Source of the DNA: Planctomycetaceae bacterium
GTDB lineage: Bacteria; Planctomycetota; Planctomycetia; Pirellulales; Pirellulaceae
Direction of reading: 5' to 3'
NCBI GenBank assembly: GCA_027487485.1
Contig: JAIYDN010000027.1
Coordinates: 35,355 to 99,354, forward strand
DNA: 64,000 bases
Numbering within the stretch: position 1 is the stretch's first letter; each line of letters begins with the position of its first letter. Of the stretch, positions 1 to 8,684 are shown piece by piece. Position numbers and translations under genes: made by a program. The notes beneath the pieces are model-generated. The model worked only from the letters and a program-made list of their open reading frames with translations, ran no database searches and was not told where the DNA came from.

Positions 1-1
1 G

Positions 2-1843
2 ACCGACCAGCCAAGTGGTCGTCTGTATAAATCCTTGATTGAAACCAAAAAGGCAACTCAGGTCTTCGGCGGGTCGTTCGCATTGCATGATCCGGGGGTC
101 ATCACCTTCATGGCCCAAGTTCCGAAAGACAAGTCGGCCGAGGAGGCTCGGTTGGCCATGTTGGATACGTTGGAGAATCTTGCATCCAACCCCATTACTT
201 CGGAGGAGCTGGAGCGAGCAAAGCGACAGGCATTGAACAATCGCGAGATGGCTGCTTCCAAATCGGATTCGATTGCGATTAGCCTCAGCGATTGGGCTGC
301 TCAAGGGGATTGGCGACTTTATTTCCTGTTTCGAGATGCGATTGAAAAAGCGACGGTCGAGCAGGTTCAATTGGCGGCTCAAAAGTACTTGGTTCAGAAC
401 AATCGGACGGTTGGGATGTTTCTTCCAACTGAAAAGTCGGAACGCATTCAGATCCCAGACACTCCGGATCTTAAAGCATTGGTAGACGGCTACACGGGAC
501 GTGAATCGATCAGCGAAGGAGAGCAATTTGATCCGACCCCTGCCAACATCGAGCAAAGGTTGGTTCGTGGCGAATTAGATAGTGGAGTGCCATTTGCGTT
601 CCTGCAAAAGAAGACGCGTGGTGGGACGGTGAACTTGATCATCAACTTGCGATTCGGAGATGTGAAGTCGCTGATGGGCAAGACGGCTGCATGCGAAATG
701 TTGGGAAGCTTGATGGACCGAGGAACAACGACCCTTTCGTTGCAGCAATTGAACGATCGCAAAGATCAGCTGAAGGCATCGATGTCTGTCTCGTCGAGTC
801 CTCAGAATTTGAGAATCTTTGTAGAGACAAAGCGAGAAACGCTTGCGGAAGTGATCGAGCTGATTCGCGATGTGATTCGGAACCCTGCGCTTGATGAGAA
901 GGAGTTCGCTCTACTGAGAGATAGTGTTCTGACTCAGCTTGAAAACCAAAAGCGAGAACCAAGCACTTTGGCGGAACTTGCCGTTCGTCGCGCCCTCAGT
1001 CCGCACAAGCGAGGCGACATTCGCTATGTACCCACCGTCGAAGAGGAGATTGAAGACTTCAAGGCTCTTACGCTGGCGGACATCAAAGACATCCATGCCA
1101 AGTTTCTCTCGGGAAATGAGGGCGAGGTTGCTGTTGTTGGCGATTTTGAGCCATCGGAAGTCCAGTCCAAGCTCTCGTCAATGCTTTCGAATTGGAAGTC
1201 GCGCATCCCTTATCAGCGGGCTGCAATGTCAGCCACAACCGATATCAAGGTTCCGATGATTTCGATCGAAACACCTGATAAGGCGAATTCGGAATACTTC
1301 GCTAGCCAGCAGTATGCTCTGCGCGACGATCACCCCAAGTACCCTGCGTTGCTGATTGGCAACACGGTTTTGGGGGGCAGTTCGCTCGCTTCACGATTGG
1401 GCAATCGAGTGCGGCAAGACGAAGGCCTTTCGTATGGCGTTTCTAGTTCCTTGCGTGCCAGCCAAATCGACGAACAAGCGTCGTTGACAGTGCGAGCCAT
1501 CACCAATCCGATCAACCGAGACAAACTGGTGAAAGTGATTGACGAGGAGGTACGCAAGTTCGTGAAAGATGGTATCACCGAAAAAGAACTTGCAGACAAT
1601 GTGCAAGGATTCCTGCAGAATCAACGGTTATCAAGGGCCCGTGACAGCTCGCTTGCAGGGATTTTGGCAACCAATTTGTTTACTGGACGCGACATGCAGT
1701 TTTACGAAAAGCTGGAAGCAGAAGTTGCCAGCTTGACCGTCGAAGGTGTGAACGAAGCCATCAGCGAGTATGTGTCGCCGGACAATTTTGTGATTGCAAC
1801 GGCTGGCGATTTTGCGCAACCCACGCCTGTTAAGCCGAAGTAA
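2..1843 (+). CDS. M16 family zinc peptidase, C-terminal part (5' end outside window)
   Basis: The reading frame is already open at base 2, so the gene starts upstream of the window; the TTG at 35 is not a convincing start because the preceding codons (PSGRLYKSL) are typical of M16 peptidases. About 613 residues are present. They cover the end of the first catalytic-type domain and a second M16 domain ending near residue 600, with the family signature RVRQDEGLSYGVSSS around 1405-1450. The zinc-binding HxxEH motif would lie in the missing N-terminal part, so catalytic competence cannot be judged. M16 proteins of this two-domain size are usually periplasmic or exported zinc proteases. The family call is firm; the substrate is unknown. 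Confidence 0.88.
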   Translation, partial: TDQPSGRLYKSLIETKKATQVFGGSFALHDPGVITFMAQVPKDKSAEEARLAMLDTLENLASNPITSEELERAKRQALNNREMAASKSDSIAISLSDWAAQGDWRLYFLFRDAIEKATVEQVQLAAQKYLVQNNRTVGMFLPTEKSERIQIPDTPDLKALVDGYTGRESISEGEQFDPTPANIEQRLVRGELDSGVPFAFLQKKTRGGTVNLIINLRFGDVKSLMGKTAACEMLGSLMDRGTTTLSLQQLNDRKDQLKASMSVSSSPQNLRIFVETKRETLAEVIELIRDVIRNPALDEKEFALLRDSVLTQLENQKREPSTLAELAVRRALSPHKRGDIRYVPTVEEEIEDFKALTLADIKDIHAKFLSGNEGEVAVVGDFEPSEVQSKLSSMLSNWKSRIPYQRAAMSATTDIKVPMISIETPDKANSEYFASQQYALRDDHPKYPALLIGNTVLGGSSLASRLGNRVRQDEGLSYGVSSSLRASQIDEQASLTVRAITNPINRDKLVKVIDEEVRKFVKDGITEKELADNVQGFLQNQRLSRARDSSLAGILATNLFTGRDMQFYEKLEAEVASLTVEGVNEAISEYVSPDNFVIATAGDFAQPTPVKPK

Positions 1844-1934
1844 AAATCAGTCGAGGTGCACGTTCGTTATTGCCACGGTAAGCTTAAGGTTGCCGTAGGC
1901 TCGTACATATCGCAGGCAGAAGTAAGCTGCTTGC

Positions 1935-2012
1935 AAAACAACTCTCCCTTCTCTTCCTTTCACACTTCTCCCTTCACACTTCACACTTCCCTCCTCTCTC
2001 CCCACCAAATCC
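1935..2012 (+). other. G-free pyrimidine-rich leader of pyc
   Basis: The 78 bases before the pyc start contain no G at all and are dominated by C and T, with a short repeated motif (ttcacacttc) occurring about three times. There is therefore no Shine-Dalgarno sequence at the pyc start codon. The tract could favour an unstructured leader or leaderless-like initiation, but this is inference. Confidence 0.6.
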
Positions 2013-5000
2013 ATGACCAAGATTCGAAAGTTGCTCGCCGCGAACCGCAGCGAGATCGCGACACGTATTTTTCGAAGTGCGCACGAGCTGAAGATTCGGA
2101 CCGTTGCGATTTATTCTCATGAAGATCGATTTGCCTTGCATCGCTTTAAGGCGGATGAGGCCTATCAGATAGGAAAGGCTGGCGAGCCGATTCGGTCGTA
2201 CTTGGACATCGACGGCATTGTTCGGTTGTGTTTGGAGAATCAGATTGATGCGGTGCATCCAGGGTATGGATTTCTCTCGGAAAATGCCGATTTTGCAAAA
2301 GCGCTATTGAACGCCGGGATCACATTTGTCGGGCCAAGCGTCAAGGCGCTGGAGTTGCTTGGAGATAAGGTTGCGGCCAGGACTATTGCGAAGAAGGTTG
2401 GCGTGCCAGTCTTAGAGGGGTCAGCGCATGCGGTCCGCTCGCTCGAAGAAGCCATGGCGACGGCGAAAGCGATGGGGTATCCCATTATGCTGAAAGCATC
2501 CAAAGGGGGCGGTGGTCGAGGGATGCGAGTCGTCGAGTCGCAGGATACGTTGGAGTCGAATCTGGAGCAGGCTCAACGGGAATCCAAGAATGCATTTGGA
2601 AGCGATGAAGTATTCTTAGAAAAGCTGGTGGGCAAGGCACGTCATATCGAGGTGCAGATTCTTGGGGATCAACATGGGAACATCCTTCATTTGCACGAAC
2701 GCGATTGCTCGGTCCAACGCCGTCATCAAAAGGTAGTCGAAATCGCGCCAGCTCCGAACTTGAGCAAGAAGACCGCAAGCGAATTGCATGAAGCGGCAGT
2801 TGCGATCGCGAAGGAGGTCGGCTACTACTGCGCGGGGACGGTCGAGTTTCTGCTAGATACCGAATCCGACAAGTTCTATTTCATCGAAGTGAATCCACGC
2901 ATTCAAGTGGAACATACGGTCACCGAAGAAGTTACCGGGATCGATTTAGTGCGCGCTCAGATATTGGTCTCTTGTGGTGATCGATTGTCGGACGAGTCCA
3001 TTGGACTGAAGTCGCAGAGTGATGTTCAGGTTGTCGGGTCTGCGATTCAATGCCGGGTGACCACGGAAGATCCAACCAATCAATTCCGACCTGATTATGG
3101 TCGCATTACGCATTACCGAAGTGCTGGCGGTTTGGGAATTCGTTTGGACGCCGGGAGTGCATTTAGTGGTGCGGTAGTCAATCCGTTCTACGATTCGCTT
3201 TTGGTCAAGGTTTCCGCTCGAGGTCGAAATCTTCGTGAAGCTGCGGGGCGCATGGAACGTTGCTTGCAAGAGTTTCGAATCCGTGGGGTCAAGACGAACA
3301 TTCCATTCTTGATTTCGTTGATCACGCACGAGACGTTTTTGACGGGCGATGCGACCACGCGCATGATCGACAAGACGCCGGAGCTTTTTGAGCTGACGCG
3401 CCGTCGCGACCGCGCGACACGATTGTTGAGTTTCTTGGCAGAGACGTTGGTAAACGGAAGCAAGGCCGTCGAAGGCCAGGGGGCAACGGTGCGGCGCGAG
3501 CCTGCTGCGGTTCCTGTGGTGGATCGAACGCAACCTATTCCCGAAAGTTATCGAAGTCGGTTTTTGAAGCTTGGGGCCAAGCCATTTTGCGATTCGTTGC
3601 GGGGAAGCAAAGAGCTTTTGTTGACCGATACGACCATGCGAGACGCGCATCAATCGTTGTTGGCGACTCGCTTGCGCACTTTCGACATGTTGCAAATTGC
3701 GGACGCCTACGCTCGATTGACGCCTCAGTTTTTCAGCTTGGAAATGTGGGGCGGCGCTACCTTTGATACGTCCATGCGATTCTTGCGAGAGAGCCCTTGG
3801 CAACGTTTGGCCGACATGCGTTCCAGGATCCCGAATCTTCTTTTTCAGATGTTGCTGCGTGCGTCCAATGCAGTCGGTTACACCAATTATCCAGACAATG
3901 TTGTGGTGGCATTTGTCAAAGAGGCGGCCAGCGCAGGGGTCGATATCTTCCGCGTGTTCGATGCTTTGAATTGGACGGACAACATGCGCATCGCGATGGA
4001 TGCCGTGGTGGACTCCGGCATGATTTGCGAAGCCGCGATCTGCTATACCGGCGACATCTTGAATCCGAATCGGCAGAAGTACACCTTGAAGTACTATGTG
4101 GATCTTGCGAAAGAACTGGAGCGAATGGGCGCGCATATCCTGGCCATCAAAGACATGGCAGGTTTGTGCAAGCCGATGGCAGCCAAGAAATTGGTTGCCA
4201 CCTTGAAGCAAGAGATCGGCATCCCGATCCATTTTCACACGCATGATACCGCGGGCATTCAAGCGGCTTCGATCCTGAATGCGGCTCAGGAAGGGCTTGA
4301 GATTGCCGACGGTGCGTTCGCGTCCATGTCGGGCGGCACCTCGCAGGTGAATTTGAACACGCTGGTCGAGTCGCTTCGCTACTCGGACCGAGAGAGCTCG
4401 CTACAGACCGACGCGTTGACCGAGATCTCGGAATACTGGAAGGCAGCTCGCCAGTTTTATGCACCGTTTGAAAGTGAATCTTTGGTGGCAGGTGGGGATT
4501 TGTATCAACACGAAATGCCCGGAGGCCAATACACAAACCTGTATCAACAAGCCAAAGCGTTGGGGCTGGCGGATCAATGGTCAACCGTTTGCAAGCGGTA
4601 TGCCGAGGCCAATCAGTTGTTAGGCGATATCGTCAAGGTGACACCCACCAGCAAGGCAGTGGGGGATCTCGCGTTGTTCATGGTCGCGAATGGTATGTCG
4701 GCAGACGACGTGGTGGAAGGCAAACGCGAGATTGCGTACCCAGGGTCCGTGTTGGATTTGGTGGGTGGGATGATGGGGCAACCGCCGGGTGGCTTTCCTG
4801 CGCAGGCCAAGAAGTCGATCCTCAAGAACAATCCTGAAGTATTGACTCGTCCGGGCGAGACGTTGCCTCCGGTTGATTTTAACGCGATCGGCGACCAGCT
4901 AGCTACGAAAATGGGTCGACAAGCGAACATGCGCGAGATCGTGACAAGCGCGTTGTATCCCAAAGTCTTTGACGAGTTCGTATCGCACGTCAAAAACTAT

Positions 5001-5456
5001 GGCGATGTGTCCTTGTTGCCATCGTCCGTCTTCTTCAACGGGCCAGCCATCGGAGAGGAGTTTTCGGTGGATATTGAGCCTGGGAAGCGGCTGATCGTCA
5101 AGTGTTTGACGATCGGAGATCCACGGCCCGATGGAACCAGGACGGTCTTTTTTGAACTCAATGGACAGCCGCGAGAAGTGGAAGTTGTCGATAAGTCGAT
5201 TGAGTCGAAGGCAGCAACCCGAGTGAAAGCGGATTTGGGCGATCCAACTCATGTGGCTGCGGGGATGCCCGGCATGGTGATTGGTGTTGCGGTTACGCAA
5301 GGTGCCAAAGTCACAAAGGGACAGAAGCTTCTGTCGTTGGAAGCGATGAAGATGGAGACGGTGATCAATGCAGAACGCGACGGCGAGATCACTCAGTTGC
5401 TTGTTCAGTCAGGCAGCCAAGTCGAAACAGGGGACTTGTTGTTTGTGTTGAAATAG
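2013..5456 (+). CDS. pyc: Pyruvate carboxylase
   Basis: This biotin enzyme carboxylates pyruvate to oxaloacetate using ATP and bicarbonate and so feeds the TCA cycle and gluconeogenesis. The 1147-residue length is normal for the single-chain form. The biotin-carboxylase domain spans about 1-450, with the glycine-rich ATP loop KGGGGRG near residue 165 and ERDCSVQRRHQK near 230. The carboxyltransferase domain spans about 530-820 (TDTTMRDAHQS; metal-binding HFHTHDT near 740). The biotinyl domain is at the C-terminus, with EAMKMET carrying the biotinylated lysine at about residue 1113, the usual ~35 residues from the end. The ATG at 2013 fits the family N-terminus (KIRKLLAANRSEIA). PEP carboxykinase is encoded 3 kb downstream, so both steps from pyruvate to PEP are close together. 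Confidence 0.97.
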   Translation: MTKIRKLLAANRSEIATRIFRSAHELKIRTVAIYSHEDRFALHRFKADEAYQIGKAGEPIRSYLDIDGIVRLCLENQIDAVHPGYGFLSENADFAKALLNAGITFVGPSVKALELLGDKVAARTIAKKVGVPVLEGSAHAVRSLEEAMATAKAMGYPIMLKASKGGGGRGMRVVESQDTLESNLEQAQRESKNAFGSDEVFLEKLVGKARHIEVQILGDQHGNILHLHERDCSVQRRHQKVVEIAPAPNLSKKTASELHEAAVAIAKEVGYYCAGTVEFLLDTESDKFYFIEVNPRIQVEHTVTEEVTGIDLVRAQILVSCGDRLSDESIGLKSQSDVQVVGSAIQCRVTTEDPTNQFRPDYGRITHYRSAGGLGIRLDAGSAFSGAVVNPFYDSLLVKVSARGRNLREAAGRMERCLQEFRIRGVKTNIPFLISLITHETFLTGDATTRMIDKTPELFELTRRRDRATRLLSFLAETLVNGSKAVEGQGATVRREPAAVPVVDRTQPIPESYRSRFLKLGAKPFCDSLRGSKELLLTDTTMRDAHQSLLATRLRTFDMLQIADAYARLTPQFFSLEMWGGATFDTSMRFLRESPWQRLADMRSRIPNLLFQMLLRASNAVGYTNYPDNVVVAFVKEAASAGVDIFRVFDALNWTDNMRIAMDAVVDSGMICEAAICYTGDILNPNRQKYTLKYYVDLAKELERMGAHILAIKDMAGLCKPMAAKKLVATLKQEIGIPIHFHTHDTAGIQAASILNAAQEGLEIADGAFASMSGGTSQVNLNTLVESLRYSDRESSLQTDALTEISEYWKAARQFYAPFESESLVAGGDLYQHEMPGGQYTNLYQQAKALGLADQWSTVCKRYAEANQLLGDIVKVTPTSKAVGDLALFMVANGMSADDVVEGKREIAYPGSVLDLVGGMMGQPPGGFPAQAKKSILKNNPEVLTRPGETLPPVDFNAIGDQLATKMGRQANMREIVTSALYPKVFDEFVSHVKNYGDVSLLPSSVFFNGPAIGEEFSVDIEPGKRLIVKCLTIGDPRPDGTRTVFFELNGQPREVEVVDKSIESKAATRVKADLGDPTHVAAGMPGMVIGVAVTQGAKVTKGQKLLSLEAMKMETVINAERDGEITQLLVQSGSQVETGDLLFVLK

Positions 5457-5530
5457 GTTTTGCCCGACTCTAGTCAATTAGAAAAGCGGATCTGAAACAA
5501 CGGCGCACGTAGTTTGCGTCGAGCTTTGGC

Positions 5531-5567
5531 TGTAGCGACGTTCGGGCTTGTCCCGAATGTCGCTACA
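5531..5567. repeat. Hairpin downstream of pyc
   Basis: An inverted repeat with 16-base arms (tgtagcgacgttcggg and its complement with one G-T wobble) closes a 5-base loop. It lies 75 bases after pyc. No T-run follows, so it is a REP-type hairpin or a factor-dependent 3' stabiliser rather than a classical terminator. Confidence 0.6.
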
Positions 5568-5611
5568 GGTTTGGCGTGCTAATTGTTCGTGCTAACCGAC
5601 CGAGCTATTTT

Positions 5612-5640
5612 GCGTTCGTGGGCCTTCGGCCCACGAACGC
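5612..5640. repeat. Perfect 13-bp-stem hairpin
   Basis: The arms gcgttcgtgggcc and ggcccacgaacgc are perfect complements around a 3-base loop (ttc). It is a second strong hairpin in the gap downstream of pyc. Confidence 0.65.
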
Positions 5641-5837
5641 GGTCTTATATAGGGGCAGCGTGTTAGCGCACCAAACCTGTTGCGAAGGAGGGCACGAGGC
5701 CCACCTTCGCGTTGCATGTATCCGAAAGGTGCTCTACACCAAGCGAATCACGGTCGAAAAATTGGGGCGAAAAATAGTTGGCGGAGCCCAAATCAAAGGG
5801 GGCAGCCCAGCCCAAATCAAAGGGGTCAGGCTTCTTT

Positions 5838-6142
5838 GCCCAAATCAAAGGGGTCAGGCTTCTTTGATCGGGTTCCCATTGATTGAGTGCGATAGCCCGG
5901 TAGGGCGACATCTCCCTGCCGGCGGCGTGAGCCGCCGGACTCGGGGGGGAACAAGTTGCTCAGCCCGGAGGGCGGCACAGGGGGTTCTTGACTGACTGAC
6001 CGGTGTGTCGCCCGCTGGGCTTGGTTCATTGCGCTTCAATGCACCGGTGGTTTACACCACCGGAGGGGAAATGCCGCCCGCAGGGCTAAGTGCCTGAAAT
6101 TTTTCGCCCCACATTTTTCGACAGGTGCTTTTCAAGAAGAGA
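5838..6142. repeat. Long direct repeat, copy 1 (~305 bp)
   Basis: It is nearly identical to 6178-6480, apart from scattered substitutions and small indels. It contains gcccaaatcaaaggggtcag at the left end, the palindromes ccggcggcgtgagccgccgg and ccggtggtttacaccaccgg, and ends with ttttcgacagg and aagaagag. No coding potential is evident. Confidence 0.8.
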
Positions 6143-6177
6143 GAGTGGGGGGCAAGTTAGGGCACCGAACCTGTTGC

Positions 6178-6480
6178 GCCCAAATCAAAGGGGTCAGGCT
6201 TCTTTGATCGGGTTCCCTTTGATTGAGTGCGATAGCCCGGTAGGGCGACATTTCCCTGTCGGCGGCGTGAGCCGCCGGACTCGGGGGGGACAAGTTGCTA
6301 AGCCCAGAGGGCGGCACAGGGGATTCATGACTCACTGACCGGTGTGTCGCCCTCTGGGCTTTGTTCATTGCGCTTCAATGCACCGGTGGTTCACACCACC
6401 GGCAGGGAAATGCCGCCCGCTGGGCTGAGGGCCTGAAATTTTTCGCCCCACATTTTTCGACAGACTCTTTCCAAGAAGAG
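6178..6480. repeat. Long direct repeat, copy 2 (~303 bp)
   Basis: Second copy of the element at 5838-6142, offset by 340 bp. Differences are mostly single substitutions, some affecting both arms of the internal palindromes. The order of internal hairpins is the same in both copies, so the duplicated unit is the whole composite block. Confidence 0.8.
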
Positions 6481-6564
6481 AATGGGGGCAGAACCAACGG
6501 TTCGCATGTTAGGGCACCCAGCCCGTTGCGAAGGAGGGGACAAGACCCACCTGCGCCTTGGGCA

Positions 6565-7815
6565 TCAAGAATCAGATTTCTCTACAAAGACACCCTGGCG
6601 ACCGTCTTTGCCGTTGAGCAACAATTGATCCCCGTCGTTAACTCCGGATTGGATTTCAATCCAATCGTCTTCCTGCCGCCCAAGGGTGACGTATTGCTCA
6701 GCAAGCTTTCCGTTGACAATCTTCCACACTTTGTCGACACCCGCGAATCGAACCAGAGCTGATAAGGGGATAACGATGGCGGTGGCTTCGGGTTCAATAA
6801 CAATCAGACCTTCGGCAAACAGTCCGCTTCGTAGCTTGCCATCGGCGTTGTCGATGTTGGCTTCAAATACAAGTGACCGATTGGCGGGATCGAGGCTTGG
6901 ACTGATGCGAGTGATAAAAACTGTGCGTTGCTGGTCGCTAAGATCGAAATCAAGTGAGATGCTTTGCCCAAGCTGAATTTGTTGAGCGTAACGTTCTGGT
7001 ACGCTTCCTCGAAAACGAAGCACGCTGGTTCGAGCAATCGACATCAAAGCTTGGCCCGCTTGAATGTAGGTTCCCGTGGCAATGATTCGCGATTCAATAA
7101 CGCCAGCGAACGGAGCCCGGATGGTGGTTTCACGTAAACGTTGGTTAGCGAGATCGCGAAGAGCGGATTGGACAGAGATCAACGCGATCTTCTCGCGGAC
7201 TCCGTTTTGAGCGGACGAAAATCGAGCCGAAGCAACTCGTTCTGCCGACTCTGCAATATCAAGGTCGGTGTCGGAGATGGCGTCGCGGTTTGCTAGTTCG
7301 CGAAGACGAACCACGGCTTTTTTGGCTTCGTCCCATATGGCTCGTGCTTCACGAACGGGCGGGGCATTGTCCGTGTCCAACTTTTCGAGAGGATCGTCCG
7401 GTTTCAGGCCAACTGCTGATCGCGCCTGCAGCAACTGAGCTTCTGCTTGGCGGGCTTGCAGGACATACTCGGAAGAGTCCAATTGCACCAAGACATCATC
7501 TTTGGCGACCACGTCCCCAAGATCGACAGGCACGCTGGAGATTTGACCGGCGACTTTGGAGCCAACGGTGGTTGTTTCATCCGCGACCAATGAGCCTTGG
7601 CACTTGAAGAGTTTTGGCCAGACTTTTGGTTGAACCGCGAATGCTTGCCCGTTGACTTGGACCATCTCAACGGGCTTCTGTTCCTTTGGGGCGTTTTCGG
7701 GGGTGCACCCGAAGCCCAGCACGAGGCCTATCGCCAAAGTGGCGAGAATTGACCTAGACGGGTAGGTTTGGCGGGAGGACCAAAAGAGCAGGCGTGTGGT
7801 CGAGAATTCTCGCAT
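6565..7815 (-). CDS. HlyD/RND-type periplasmic adaptor lipoprotein
   Basis: This is a membrane-fusion protein of the type that links an inner-membrane efflux pump to an outer-membrane channel. The frame opens at 7971, but the ATG at 7815 is preferred because it places a hydrophobic segment and a lipobox (LVLGFGC) at the N-terminus, giving a 416-residue lipoprotein. A biotinyl-lipoyl-like half (SKVAGQISSVPVDLGDVVAKDD) follows at about 75-110, then a long alpha-helical hairpin (about 115-230), the second lipoyl half (TIRAPFAGVIESR) and beta-barrel/membrane-proximal domains to the end. No RND or ABC pump subunit lies next to it, so its partner is unknown. Family call strong, start moderately sure. 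Confidence 0.85.
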   Translation of the reverse strand: MREFSTTRLLFWSSRQTYPSRSILATLAIGLVLGFGCTPENAPKEQKPVEMVQVNGQAFAVQPKVWPKLFKCQGSLVADETTTVGSKVAGQISSVPVDLGDVVAKDDVLVQLDSSEYVLQARQAEAQLLQARSAVGLKPDDPLEKLDTDNAPPVREARAIWDEAKKAVVRLRELANRDAISDTDLDIAESAERVASARFSSAQNGVREKIALISVQSALRDLANQRLRETTIRAPFAGVIESRIIATGTYIQAGQALMSIARTSVLRFRGSVPERYAQQIQLGQSISLDFDLSDQQRTVFITRISPSLDPANRSLVFEANIDNADGKLRSGLFAEGLIVIEPEATAIVIPLSALVRFAGVDKVWKIVNGKLAEQYVTLGRQEDDWIEIQSGVNDGDQLLLNGKDGRQGVFVEKSDS

Positions 7816-7997
7816 GAGTCGGAAGGGATGGAGTGGAGGGCGGTTTCGGCGATGCCGACGTGGTCCCCTATTGTAGTCAGTGCCTGCTATAATTCTAAGA
7901 CTTGCCGGGTTTTGAAGGCGGAAGCATTGATTTGCAAGGCATTGTGCAGTGAGAAATCTCAGATTTAACACGTCTTTAACGTCGAAAGAGCTTTTCT

Positions 7998-8675
7998 TTG
8001 AAGCGATCTATTTGGTTCATTTCGGATACGCATGGCGAGCACGAAGCCCTTTCTGTTCCCGACGTCGACATGGTGATTCATTGTGGCGACGAATCCAACA
8101 ATGGAAATGCATGGTTCAATGAGCCTGAATCGCGTGAGTTTTTTGATTGGTACGGTTCGTTATCGACTCCCAATAAAGTTTTCGTTCCAGGCAATCACTC
8201 GACCGCGATCGAAAAGGGGCTGGTGAAACCAACGGATTATCCCGACGTTCATTTCTTGATCCATCAGCAGCTCGAGTGGTCTGGGCTGAAGTTGTTTGGC
8301 TCTCCCTACACCCCCACGTTTTTCAATTGGGCGTACATGATAGAGCGATCGGAGTTGGACGAGGTTTGGGCGACGATCCCGGACGACATCGACATTTTGA
8401 TGACGCACGGGCCACCCAAGGGCATCTTGGATGTGACGCGTGACATGGAATCCGAGAATATGATTCATGTTGGTTCCAAGTCGCTTCGCAGGCATGTGGA
8501 GCAGCGCATCAAGCCGCTTTACCACGCGTTTGGGCATATTCACGACGAGCAATCAGTTCAGAATTTTGGCCAGGTGCGATACAACGAAACGCTTTTCATC
8601 AATTGTTCCTGTTGTAACCTAGCTGGTCGGCTGAAGAACAATGGCATTGTTGTCGAAGTGGATGTCAGCGTGTGA
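7998..8675 (+). CDS. Calcineurin-like metallophosphoesterase
   Basis: A 225-residue single-domain metallophosphoesterase. The metal-binding motifs appear in order: SDTHG (residues 9-13), HCGDES (about 29-34), PGNHS (about 60), MTHGPP (about 135) and GHIHDE (about 185). The length and the GPPKGILD segment resemble the MPPED/239FB-like branch of the superfamily, whose members hydrolyse phosphodiesters; the actual substrate cannot be read from sequence. The start is a TTG at 7998 directly before KRSIWFISDTHG, since domain strand 1 begins at once. It is divergent from the adaptor gene and convergent with pckG. No signal peptide is visible, so it is probably cytoplasmic. Confidence 0.86.
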   Translation: MKRSIWFISDTHGEHEALSVPDVDMVIHCGDESNNGNAWFNEPESREFFDWYGSLSTPNKVFVPGNHSTAIEKGLVKPTDYPDVHFLIHQQLEWSGLKLFGSPYTPTFFNWAYMIERSELDEVWATIPDDIDILMTHGPPKGILDVTRDMESENMIHVGSKSLRRHVEQRIKPLYHAFGHIHDEQSVQNFGQVRYNETLFINCSCCNLAGRLKNNGIVVEVDVSV

Positions 8676-8684
8676 ACTTGTTCG

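Larger units (their letters stand above)
5457..6564. other. 1.1 kb gene-free region filled with REP-like repeats
   Basis: No credible gene lies here; the ORFs in it are made of repeat sequence. It holds two large hairpins, short tandem copies of a cccaaatcaaaggggtcag motif (about 5790, 5812 and 5839), two ~300 bp direct repeats, and three copies of a flanking motif (ttag-gcaccgaacctgttgcg) at about 5663, 6158 and 6510. Inside the long repeats are perfect palindromes such as ccggcggcgtgagccgccgg. pyc and the adaptor gene are convergent across this gap. Confidence 0.75.

Noticed and set aside
2946..4262. A 438-codon minus-strand ORF inside pyc
   Set aside because: pyc is fully conserved across this stretch; the antisense frame has no recognisable motif and is typical of shadow ORFs in GC-balanced coding DNA.
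5576..5995. A 139-codon ORF and its relatives in the pyc downstream gap
   Set aside because: They are composed of direct repeats and palindromes; equivalent ORFs appear in both strands of both copies.
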